DNA from: Candidatus Caccousia avistercoris
Lineage (GTDB): Bacteria; Bacillota; Clostridia; Oscillospirales; Acutalibacteraceae
DNA length: 13,381 nucleotides
Direction: 5' to 3'
NCBI GenBank assembly: GCA_018715025.1
Contig: DVMK01000068.1
Span: 1-13,381 of the forward strand
The stretch's first letter is position 1. Each line of letters starts with the position of its first letter. The notes below the pieces were generated by a model that saw only the letters and a list, made by a program, of their open reading frames with translations, did not search any database and was not told the DNA's origin. Below, in pieces: positions 1-6,202 of the stretch. A program made the translations under genes and the position numbers.

Positions 1-48
1 GATTTCAGGCAACAATTCCTGCACATGCGTGTAATTCCTTTTTCCCAT
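1..48 (-). CDS. N-terminus of a transposase OrfA-like protein (partial)
   Basis: Reading the minus strand from the ATG at 48 gives 16 codons, MGKRNYTHVQELLPEI, before the window ends. The sequence resembles the start of the small helix-turn-helix ORF (OrfA) of IS3-family elements common in gut Clostridia, which goes on into a helix-turn-helix recognising the element ends. A good ribosome site, AGGGGG, lies 7-8 bases upstream (55-60 on the plus strand), which supports a real start. That site lies inside the inverted repeat 54-96, so translation from read-through RNA could be suppressed. Only the N-terminus is visible, so the identity is tentative and rests on remembered similarity. Confidence 0.5.
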   Translation of the reverse strand, partial: MGKRNYTHVQELLPEI

Positions 49-53
49 AGTAA

Positions 54-96
54 TACCCCCTGATGTAGTACTTCCATTTTCCTACATCAGGGGGTA
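54..96 (-). repeat. Perfect 15-bp inverted repeat covering the transposase ribosome site
   Basis: The arms 54-68 (TACCCCCTGATGTAG) and 82-96 are exact reverse complements around a 13-base loop. Transcribed on the minus strand, one arm contains the AGGGGG ribosome site of the ORF starting at 48. A transcript entering from outside the element would therefore fold the ribosome site into a stable stem. In IS10 and IS200 such structures are known to protect against activation by outside transcription. That this stem does the same here is inference. Confidence 0.7.
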
Positions 97-197
97 CTTT
101 GTCTATTGTCCGTTTTTACTGGACCTGTTCAAACGGAAGCCAGGGGATTTTTCATGCGCAAGCCAAACGGCAGTTATTCAAGCGGGGGCCGCCCCGG

Positions 198-1406
198 TCA
201 GACTGCGCCCTGCTTTTTTCTCTCTTCCAAAATGGCGGTGAGAAGGCGGCCGGCGGCTTCTTCCTTGGAAAGGAGAGGCAGCTCCTCCTGCCTGTCTTTG
301 GTCAGTATGGTGATGACGTTGGTGGCTGTGCCAAAGCCGGCGCCAGGCACCTTCAGGTTATTGGCGGCAATCATATCCACTTTTTTCTTTTCCAGCTTCT
401 TTCTGGAATTTTCCAGCATATCCTTCGTCTCCATGGAAAAGCCGCACAGGTACTGGCCCCGGGAGCGATGCTCCCCCAGGTACTGCAAAATATCCTGGGT
501 ACGGGCCAGGGGAATGGAAAGCTCGCCCTCCCCCTTCTTCACCTTGTCCTGGTACACCTGGGCCGGGCGGTAGTCCGCCACAGCGGCGGCCTTGATGATG
601 ATGTCCTGCTCCGGCTGGCGGGCCGTCACCTCCCGGAACATATCCGCGGCGCTCACCACATCCACCGTTTCCAGGAACATGGGCTTTTTCAGGGCGGTGG
701 GGCCGCTTACCAGCGTAACCTGCGCTCCCCGGCGGGCGGCCACCCTGGCAATGGCATAGCCCATGGAGCCGGTGGAATGGTTCGTAAGGTACCGCACCGG
801 GTCGAGGGCTTCCTGGGTAGGCCCGGCGGTGACAAGCAGCCGCAGGCCCTCCATATCCTTCTCGTATTCCAGCGCCTGGCAGGCGTACTCCAAAATCACC
901 TCAGGCTCGGGCATTTTTCCTGCCCCCACATCCCCGCAGGCCAGCCGCCCTTCCGCTGGTTCCGCCACCGTGTAGCCGTACTTCCGCAGCAGCGCCAGGT
1001 TGTCCTGGGTGACGGCGGCCTCGTACATTCTGGTGTTCATGGCGGGGAACACGATTTTGGGGCACTGGCAGGCCAGCACCGTTGTGGTGAGCATGTCGTC
1101 CGCCAGGCCGTGGGCCAGCTTGGCCAGCACGTTGGCGGTAGCCGGGGCGATGATGCACAGCTGCGCCTTTTTCGCCAGGGAAACATGCTCCACCTGGAAT
1201 TCAAAATTGCGGTCGAAGGTATCCACCGGGCACTTGTTGCCTGTGAGGGTTTCAAAGGTAATGGGATTGATGAAATTCACGGCATGCTCCGTTAGAATCA
1301 CATGCACGTCGCACCCCAGCTTCACCAGCCCGCTGGCCACATAGGCGGCCTTGTAGGCCGCGATGCCTCCGCTGACCCCCAGCAGGACCGTTTTCCCTTT
1401 CATCAT
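198..1406 (-). CDS. coaBC: Bifunctional phosphopantothenoylcysteine decarboxylase / phosphopantothenate-cysteine ligase
   Basis: This cytoplasmic enzyme carries out two consecutive steps of coenzyme A synthesis: joining cysteine to 4'-phosphopantothenate, then flavin-dependent decarboxylation to 4'-phosphopantetheine. The 402 residues are the usual full length. The N-terminal flavoprotein (CoaC) half shows SGGIAAYK near residue 12, the active-site His in EHVSLA (about 75), PAMN at 121-124 and the ACGDVGAGKM loop with its Cys at 157. The C-terminal ligase (CoaB) half shows DPVRYLTNHSTGSMGYA near 202 and AAVADYRP at 274-281. I chose the ATG at 1406 (MMKGKTVLLG) because family members begin MxGKxVLLG and a GGAG lies 8 bases upstream. 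The ATG at 1421, five codons earlier, also has a GGAG and cannot be excluded. The ATG at 1469 is unlikely. No clear terminator follows, and the IS-like end lies about 65 bp downstream. Confidence 0.96.
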   Translation of the reverse strand: MMKGKTVLLGVSGGIAAYKAAYVASGLVKLGCDVHVILTEHAVNFINPITFETLTGNKCPVDTFDRNFEFQVEHVSLAKKAQLCIIAPATANVLAKLAHGLADDMLTTTVLACQCPKIVFPAMNTRMYEAAVTQDNLALLRKYGYTVAEPAEGRLACGDVGAGKMPEPEVILEYACQALEYEKDMEGLRLLVTAGPTQEALDPVRYLTNHSTGSMGYAIARVAARRGAQVTLVSGPTALKKPMFLETVDVVSAADMFREVTARQPEQDIIIKAAAVADYRPAQVYQDKVKKGEGELSIPLARTQDILQYLGEHRSRGQYLCGFSMETKDMLENSRKKLEKKKVDMIAANNLKVPGAGFGTATNVITILTKDRQEELPLLSKEEAAGRLLTAILEERKKQGAV

Positions 1407-1493
1407 AGCGCATTTCTCCATTCTTTCTCCGGGCTTTTTTCGTTTTGAACAGAAGCCGTTTTCCCGCAAGCCCCGCGGGCCGCTTTTGTTATA

Positions 1494-1522
1494 ATTTTAT
1501 CATATTCTCTGCGAAAACACAA
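1494..1522 (-). promoter_or_regulatory. Probable coaBC promoter
   Basis: On the minus strand, TTGTGT (1522-1517) is followed after 17 bases by TAAAAT (1499-1494), five of six matches to the -10 consensus. An overlapping TATGAT lies at 1504-1499. Transcription would start near 1487 and give a leader of about 80 bases before coaBC. The promoter follows directly on the T-run of the terminator of the upstream gene, which suggests coaBC is its own unit. The -35 is weak. Confidence 0.45.
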
Positions 1523-1550
1523 CAAAAATCCCCCGGCCGGCGGCCGGGGG
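1521..1550 (-). terminator. Rho-independent terminator of the PRK06851-type gene
   Basis: A perfect 9-bp GC stem (1550-1542 with 1538-1530) around a 3-base loop is followed on the minus strand by ATTTTTGTT. It begins 11 bases after the stop codon at 1562, as expected for an intrinsic terminator. Confidence 0.85.
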
Positions 1551-1561
1551 AAACGGGGCGC

Positions 1562-2596
1562 TCAGGCAGCCGGCCCCGAGGCGAACAGGCGCTCTGCCAG
1601 GCCTTCCTGCAGGCCCGCCAGCGCCCCCGGGCTGAACCGGGGCAGCGCTTCCCGCTGGAAGTCCTCCATGCCCTCTTTGGCGGCCAGCAGGCATTCCCGC
1701 GCCTGCTTCACCAGGGACTGGTAGCGCCCCTCCAGCCGGGCAAGCTGGGCCGCGTATTTTTCGTCGGTCCCCGGGCGCACCGCCGCGTCATAAATATCAA
1801 TCACCTGGTCGCCCTCCCGTTCCGGGAAATATTCGTGAGGCGCAGTGCTGTCAAAAACGCACAGGCCCAGCCCCCGCACCACCACCATGTCATAGCTGTT
1901 GGGGTCCAGCGAGCAGCGGTAGATTTCGGTAAAAAAGCCGCCCTCCCTGGCGGCGGCGGCCAGCTTTTTCAGCAAGGTGGACTTTCCCGTGCCGGGCCTG
2001 CCCTTGATGAAAAACCGGCGTTCCAGGCCTGCGGTGAGGTTTTGAATGTAATCTACCGGGCCGCGGCAGGTGGCCGCCCCGAAGAAGCGCTCTACCGCGC
2101 CGCCGCCCTCGCGCCCCCTTTCCCCGCCGAACAGCCGGGCGCAGGTTTCCTCCGCCAGGGCGTCGGCCGCCGCAAAATCCAGGTTTTCAATATAGATCTT
2201 TTCCCATTCGTCATGTACTAACCTTGCTTTTCCAAAATAACTCCATGCCTGAGAGAGAGCGGAGCGCACGCCGTTCAGGGCGGCGTTGTCCAGAGAAGCC
2301 AGGGCGGAGAGCGCCCCGGGCCGCCAGGTCTGCCGGTTGATAACGCCGCGGGAAAGCTCCGGCAGCAGGATCCCCATAGGACGGTTGGTCAGGCAGTTGT
2401 GGATCACCTCGGTGCGCAGGTTCTTTTCCGCCGCCTTGTTCTGCACATAAAACAGCAGGCGCTCCGCCGTCTCGTCGGGGAAGTCGCACAGCTGTTCCAC
2501 CTGTTTCAGCCCGCCGAAGGTGGACTCATACCGATCCACATACCCGGCGGAGCTGTTGGCGTCTACAAAATAATGGATGCTTCCGGAATATTCCAT
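1562..2596 (-). CDS. Tandem P-loop ATPase, PRK06851-type, with degenerate first P-loop
   Basis: The 344-residue protein resembles the poorly characterised PRK06851 family of cytoplasmic proteins made of two fused P-loop NTPase units; its role is unknown. The C-terminal unit has an intact Walker A motif GRPGTGKST at 199-207, a basic second strand (FFTEIYRCSLDPNS, 221-234) and a Walker B-like strand LGLCVFDST at 243-251. The N-terminal unit keeps the parallel layout (GGLKQVEQL at 28-36, EVIHNCLTNRP at 63-73, MGILLPELSRGVIN at 74-87), but the glycine-rich loop and Lys-Ser/Thr are replaced by CDFPDETAERLL, so it probably cannot hydrolyse nucleotide. Family members as I recall them keep a P-loop in the first unit as well. 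The ATG at 2596 has GGTGAGG seven bases upstream. It is monocistronic and divergent from the next gene. Fold assignment is fairly sure; function is not known. Confidence 0.75.
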   Translation of the reverse strand: MEYSGSIHYFVDANSSAGYVDRYESTFGGLKQVEQLCDFPDETAERLLFYVQNKAAEKNLRTEVIHNCLTNRPMGILLPELSRGVINRQTWRPGALSALASLDNAALNGVRSALSQAWSYFGKARLVHDEWEKIYIENLDFAAADALAEETCARLFGGERGREGGGAVERFFGAATCRGPVDYIQNLTAGLERRFFIKGRPGTGKSTLLKKLAAAAREGGFFTEIYRCSLDPNSYDMVVVRGLGLCVFDSTAPHEYFPEREGDQVIDIYDAAVRPGTDEKYAAQLARLEGRYQSLVKQARECLLAAKEGMEDFQREALPRFSPGALAGLQEGLAERLFASGPAA

Positions 2597-2614
2597 GGCT
2601 GTACCTCACCTTTC

Positions 2615-2649
2615 CTGGAAAATTGGGCCGCAGAGAGGCCCGATTCCAG
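2615..2649 (-). promoter_or_regulatory. Leader hairpin just upstream of the PRK06851-type gene
   Basis: The segment folds into a 13-bp stem: CTGG (2615-2618) and AATTGGGCC (2621-2629) pair with GGCCCGATT (2637-2645) and CCAG (2646-2649), with a two-base bulge and one G-U pair around a 7-base loop. On the minus strand it lies a few bases before the ribosome site (about 2603-2610) of the gene starting at 2596. It lies upstream of the plus-strand promoter at 2698 and so is not in that transcript. No T-run follows on either strand, so it is not a simple terminator. Confidence 0.5.
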
Positions 2650-2697
2650 TATATGAGCGGGCCCGTCTCACTATGCCCATCTTTCGCCGCGCTCCCC

Positions 2698-2726
2698 TTC
2701 AAATTCCCCTGGCTTTGTGTTATAAT
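2698..2726 (+). promoter_or_regulatory. Promoter of the Rpn-family gene
   Basis: TTCAAA (2698-2703), a 17-base spacer and a perfect TATAAT (2721-2726) preceded by TGT, making an extended -10. The start of transcription near 2733 rules out translation from the ATG at 2734 and supports the start at 2794, with a leader of about 60 bases. Confidence 0.75.
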
Positions 2727-2793
2727 ATAAAAAATGGTAAGAGGAGGCTGCTCCTGCGGGGGCGGCCGGAAGGAAAAGCGGGAGGTGAGGGGG

Positions 2794-3870
2794 ATGGACA
2801 CAGAAAGCACTCTGGCAAAGGAGCTGTACAGCATAGAGGAGCAGCAGGCCCGTTATGACGCCGTGTGCAAGCGCCTGCTGTCCGAAAAAATCATTCTGGC
2901 CTGGATTATGAAAAGCTGCCTGGAAGAATACCGGGACTGCAGCGTAAACGAGATTGCCGAGCAATATATTGAAGGGACGCCCCAGGTGGGGGAGGAACCG
3001 GTAGCGCAGGATGAAGTTCCCAGAATTCACGGTATGGGCGGCGAGGACGCTACCCTGCGGGAAGGAACCGTTGCCTATGACATCCGCTTTACGGCGGCCG
3101 CTCCCGTTTCTGGGGAGCTTATCCGCCTGATTGTAAATGTGGAGGCGCAGAACGATTTTTATCCCGGTTATCCCTTGATCAAGCGTGCGCTGTACTACTG
3201 CAGCCGGCTGATCTCCGCCCAGTACGGTACGGAGTTTACGGAAGGCCATTATGAGAGGATTAAGAAGGTATACTCCATTTGGATCTGCATGAACCCGCCG
3301 AAAAACCGGAAAAATACCATTACCCGGTACCGCATCGCGGAGGAAAGCCTCATCGGCAGCGCGAAGGAGCAGAAGTCCCACTACGATTTGCTGTCGGCGG
3401 TTATGCTCTGTCTTGGGGAAGCGGGGGATGATACCGAGAGCGGCGCGCTGGATCTGCTGAACGTACTGCTCTCTGACAAAACCGGCCCGGAACAGAAATG
3501 CCGGGCTTTGGAAGAAGATTTTCAAATCAGCATGACACAGCATTTAGACAGGGAGGTGTCGCTTATGTGCAACCTGAGCAAGGGCGTAGCCGATCATGCA
3601 TGGCAGAAGGGCCTGGAGGAGGGTCGTCAGGAAGGCCGCGCTGCAGGCCTGGAGGAAGGTCGTCAGGAGGGCCGTGCCGCAGGCCTGGAGGAGGGCCGCG
3701 AGGAGGGACGCGAGGAAGGGTTTGCGGAGGCTATTCTGGGCGTTGTCAGAATGTGCCGCAAACTCAATATGAGCGATGAGGAAATTGCCCGGCAGCTGGC
3801 GGAGGAATTTTCTCTGGCCCCGGAGGAGGCGCTGGCGTACCTGGCAAAAAGCGGCGGGAAAAACCAATAG
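2794..3870 (+). CDS. Rpn / PD-(D/E)XK nuclease-family protein
   Basis: The 358-residue protein resembles the Rpn (recombination-promoting nuclease, formerly 'putative transposase') group abundant in gut Clostridia. The nuclease core is visible: a candidate metal-binding Asp in AYDIRF (D96) and the E-x-Q form of the active site in IVNVEAQNDF (E117, Q119). Next comes the family-typical block YPGYPLIKRALYYCSRLIS, then IWICMNPP. Residues 273-310 are an EGR-rich repeat linker, followed by a C-terminal helical segment (MSDEEIARQLAEEFSL) of the kind seen at the end of such proteins. The ATG at 2794 is chosen because GGAGG lies eight bases upstream; the ATG at 2734 sits at the transcription start. 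Rpn proteins cleave DNA and promote RecA-independent recombination in E. coli; activity and role here are inferred. Monocistronic, with its own promoter. Confidence 0.8.
   Translation: MDTESTLAKELYSIEEQQARYDAVCKRLLSEKIILAWIMKSCLEEYRDCSVNEIAEQYIEGTPQVGEEPVAQDEVPRIHGMGGEDATLREGTVAYDIRFTAAAPVSGELIRLIVNVEAQNDFYPGYPLIKRALYYCSRLISAQYGTEFTEGHYERIKKVYSIWICMNPPKNRKNTITRYRIAEESLIGSAKEQKSHYDLLSAVMLCLGEAGDDTESGALDLLNVLLSDKTGPEQKCRALEEDFQISMTQHLDREVSLMCNLSKGVADHAWQKGLEEGRQEGRAAGLEEGRQEGRAAGLEEGREEGREEGFAEAILGVVRMCRKLNMSDEEIARQLAEEFSLAPEEALAYLAKSGGKNQ
3610..3720 (+). repeat. 36-bp in-frame tandem repeat inside the Rpn-family gene
   Basis: Units start at 3610, 3646 and 3682, each opening with GGCCTGGAGGA. 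The first two encode GLEEGRQEGRAA exactly, and the third diverges into GLEEGREEGREEG. The copies differ mainly at third codon positions, so the protein repeat is conserved while the DNA has drifted. Such linkers vary in length between relatives, probably by slippage or recombination. Confidence 0.9.
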
Positions 3871-3902
3871 TCTTTCCTGCCGTGCCAAGACGCCGCCCCG
3901 GT

Positions 3903-3940
3903 GTTGTACTTTTTCTGTTTTTGAGGTACAATACCTCCGT
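3903..3940 (+). promoter_or_regulatory. Probable pepF promoter with overlapping dyads
   Basis: TTGTAC (3904-3909), 17 bases, then TACAAT (3927-3932, five of six -10 matches), with a start near 3939 and a leader of roughly 105 bases to pepF. The promoter is built on inverted repeats: TTGTAC with GTACAA (3926-3931), and GAGGTA (3923-3928) with TACCTC (3932-3937). Either could be an operator or a chance result of a near-palindromic promoter. Confidence 0.5.
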
Positions 3941-4044
3941 GTACCAAAACCATGCCGCGGGCAGGAAAAGTCTTCCGTCCGGGCAGATTTTAGTACAAAA
4001 TGTATTTTTGTTTTTATTTTTACCGAAAGGAGTTGCATCTTCAC

Positions 4045-5844
4045 ATGCAGCATACGATTCCAACCCGGAGTGAAGCGGATCCCCGCTTTACCTGGGCCAT
4101 CACCGACCTGTTCCCCACTGACGAGGCCTGGCGGGAAGAATACGCCCGGGTACAGGGGATTATCAAAGAGCTGGGCAGCTACCAGGGCCGCCTGGGCGAA
4201 AGCGGCGGGACGCTGCTGGCCTACCTGCAGCTGAGCGACGATTTCACCCGCGCCGGCGAGCCCCTTGCCTCTTACGCCTTCCGCAAAAGCGACGAGGACA
4301 CCCGCAACCCGGTGTACCAGGAGATGAGCGCCCAGACCCAGAACCTTCTGGTAGAGGCCGAGGAAGCCACCGCCTTCCAGACCCCTGAAATTCTGGATAT
4401 TCCGGAGGAAAAGCTGGCGGCCTTTTACCAGGAAGCCCCCGGCCTGGAGCATTACCGGCTGGTGCTGGACCGGATCCGCCGCCAGAAGGAGCACACCCTC
4501 TCCCCCGCGGAGGAAGCGCTGCTGGCCTCTGCCGGGAAGCTGGCCCAGGCCCCGGATGAGATTTTCGGCTTTCTGAACGACGCCGACATGGCGTTCCCGG
4601 ATGCGGTGGACAGCCAGGGCCAGAAACACCCGGTAACCCACGGCACCTTCATTCCCCTCATGCAGTCTGCCGACCGCACCCTGCGGGAATCTGCCTTCCG
4701 CTCTCTGTACGGCGTGTACGGCCAGTTCCGGAACACCTCCGCCGCAATTCTGAGCGCGCAGATGAAGCAGCTGCAGTTCTTCGCCAACGCCAGGCGCTAC
4801 CCCTCTGCCCTGCACGCCGCCCTGGACCACACAGAGGTGCCGGTGGAAATTTACCACAACCTGATTTCTGCCGTACACGAAAGCTTCCCCGCCATGCACC
4901 GCTATGTGCGCCTGCGGAAGAAGCTGCTGGGGGTAGAGAAGCTTCACTACTACGATCTGTACACCCCCATTGTGGCCGACCAGGACATGGAAATCTCCTT
5001 TGAGGAGGCCAAGAAGATCGCGCTGGAGGCGCTGGCGCCTATGGGCGGGCAGTACCTTTCCATTTTGAAGGAAGGCTTCGAGAACCGGTGGATCGACGTG
5101 TACGAGAACCAGGGCAAGCGCTCCGGCGCTTACTCTGCCGGGGTGTACGGCAGCCACCCCTTCGTGCTGCTGAACTACACCGACACCCTGAACGATGTGT
5201 TCACCCTGGTACATGAGATGGGCCACGCCCTGCACTCTTACCTTTCCAACCACACCCAGACCGTCACCTACGCGGACTATGTGATCTTTGTGGCGGAGGT
5301 GGCCTCCACCTGCAACGAGTCCCTGCTGATGCAGCACCTGCTGGCCAAAACCCAGGAGCCCAAGGCCAGGGCGTACCTGATCAACTACTTCCTGGAGCAG
5401 TTCCGCACCACCCTGTACCGGCAGACCATGTTCGCCGAGTTCGAGCTGTGGTGCAGCGAACAGATCCGCGCCGGGCAGGCGCTCACCGCCGAGGCCCTGT
5501 GCCGGAAGTACGGCCAGCTGAACCGGGACTATTACGGCGAGGACATTGAGCCCGACCCGGAAATCGCCCTGGAATGGGCCCGCATCCCCCACTTTTTCTA
5601 CAATTTCTACGTGTACCAGTACGCCACCGGCTTCTCCTGCGCCATTGCCCTTTCCCAGCGCATTCTGAAGGAGGGCGAGCCTGCCGTGAAGGATTACCTG
5701 GGCTTCCTCAGCGGCGGCTGCTCCACCGACCCGGTGTCTCTGCTGAAGGGCGCGGGCGTGGACATTTCCACCCCTGCCCCGGTGAAGGACGCCCTGAAGC
5801 TGTTCGACCAGCTCATTTCAGAAATGGAAGCTCTTTCCGAATAA
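4045..5844 (+). CDS. pepF: Oligoendopeptidase F (M3 family metallopeptidase)
   Basis: This zinc peptidase cleaves short peptides internally and usually works in the cytoplasm; no signal peptide is visible. The 599 residues match the family length. The zinc site is LVHEMGHALHSYLS, with ligands H390 and H394, catalytic E391 and the third ligand probably E418 in FVAEVASTCNE. The N-terminal part starts ADPRFTWAITDLFPTDEAW, typical of PepF, and the C-terminal part contains FYNFYVYQYATGFSCA, a family landmark near the substrate cleft. The ATG at 4045 is preferred because the family start aligns there; GGAG lies about 13 bases upstream, a rather long spacing. The ATG at 4000 would add AT-rich, non-family sequence (MYFCFYFYRK). 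It stands alone between a promoter and a terminator, just upstream of a peptide importer operon, so imported peptides are plausible substrates. Confidence 0.96.
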   Translation: MQHTIPTRSEADPRFTWAITDLFPTDEAWREEYARVQGIIKELGSYQGRLGESGGTLLAYLQLSDDFTRAGEPLASYAFRKSDEDTRNPVYQEMSAQTQNLLVEAEEATAFQTPEILDIPEEKLAAFYQEAPGLEHYRLVLDRIRRQKEHTLSPAEEALLASAGKLAQAPDEIFGFLNDADMAFPDAVDSQGQKHPVTHGTFIPLMQSADRTLRESAFRSLYGVYGQFRNTSAAILSAQMKQLQFFANARRYPSALHAALDHTEVPVEIYHNLISAVHESFPAMHRYVRLRKKLLGVEKLHYYDLYTPIVADQDMEISFEEAKKIALEALAPMGGQYLSILKEGFENRWIDVYENQGKRSGAYSAGVYGSHPFVLLNYTDTLNDVFTLVHEMGHALHSYLSNHTQTVTYADYVIFVAEVASTCNESLLMQHLLAKTQEPKARAYLINYFLEQFRTTLYRQTMFAEFELWCSEQIRAGQALTAEALCRKYGQLNRDYYGEDIEPDPEIALEWARIPHFFYNFYVYQYATGFSCAIALSQRILKEGEPAVKDYLGFLSGGCSTDPVSLLKGAGVDISTPAPVKDALKLFDQLISEMEALSE

Positions 5845-5866
5845 TTTTCTCCTGTTTATTCTCGTG

Positions 5867-5903
5867 CCGCGCCGGGGTGCCGAACGCTCCGGCGCGGTCT
5901 TTT
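5867..5903 (+). terminator. Rho-independent terminator of pepF
   Basis: Perfect 9-bp GC stem CCGCGCCGG (5867-5875) with CCGGCGCGG (5889-5897), 13-base loop, then TCTTTT. It starts 22 bases after the pepF stop and separates pepF from the importer operon. Confidence 0.85.
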
Positions 5904-6202
5904 GCGCTACCTCTTTATCAAGTTGATTTATCGTCGCAAAAAAGCGGAAAAGCGCATTGCTATGCGGTTTTTCAGGAAATCTACCATATCCGTACAGATT
6001 CAGTCAAAGCAAATTCAGTAATATGTCGAATCTTTCACAATCTGCTTGATCTTTCCCCAGTGGTTTGATAGAATAAGAACGCTATTCATAGTACTGTCAC
6101 AATTTAGCACAGTAACAGGTTTAAGCCGAAAACCGGCTTTCCGGCCCTGTGCCGATGGCATGGCAGCATCTACTTCTCAGACAGAGAGGAAGGAGAAAAA
6201 AA
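5904..6202 (+). other. Intergenic control region of the peptide importer operon
   Basis: No gene is seen here; the ORFs crossing it have no family resemblance. It is clearly more AT-rich than its surroundings. It holds a terminator-like hairpin at 5948-5972 (AAAA-G-CGCAT, loop TGCT, ATGCG-G-TTTTT), the operon promoter at 6046-6074 and a leader of about 120 bases. The leader contains an inverted repeat TACTGT/ACAGTA at 6092-6114 and a small hairpin AAGCCG/CGGCTT at 6123-6139. No known riboswitch class was recognised. Confidence 0.6.
6046..6074 (+). promoter_or_regulatory. Promoter of the peptide importer operon
   Basis: TTGATC (6046-6051), 17 bases, TAGAAT (6069-6074, five of six matches). 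Transcription would start near 6081, just before the dyad at 6092-6114, which could be an operator site. This is the best promoter-like match upstream of the operon. Confidence 0.7.

Larger units (their letters stand above)
1..131 (-). mobile_element. End of a probable IS3-type insertion sequence (partial)
   Basis: The segment holds the start of a transposase-like ORF reading out of the window on the minus strand, preceded by a compact upstream region. IS3-family elements usually end in 5'-TG...CA-3'. A minus-strand TGAAC at 131-127 opens the stretch TGAACAGGTCCAGTAAAAAC, which reads like such a terminal repeat, so the element edge is placed near 131. It would lie about 65 bp past the stop of coaBC. 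The other end, the rest of the transposase and any target duplication lie outside the window. The family assignment comes from recognising the N-terminal sequence and the boundary is inferred. Confidence 0.45.

Noticed and set aside
99..1295. 398-residue plus-strand ORF
   Set aside because: It lies opposite coaBC, whose motifs are unmistakable. The product has no recognisable domain and is a by-product of GC-rich coding sequence.
2734..2793. Upstream ATG start for the Rpn-family gene
   Set aside because: It lies only 7 bases after the TATAAT, at the transcription start, and adds a Gly/Cys/Arg-rich stretch unlike the family. The ATG at 2794 has a proper ribosome site.
3853..3890. Stem near the end of the Rpn gene (CGGCGGGAAA with TTTCCTGCCG) as a terminator
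   Set aside because: It pairs with one wobble but overlaps the coding end and has no T-run directly after it.
3544..5592. 682-residue minus-strand ORF
   Set aside because: It is antisense to the end of the Rpn gene and most of pepF, crosses two genes and an intergenic promoter, and its product is low-complexity Val/Gly/His/Gln-rich sequence without family features.
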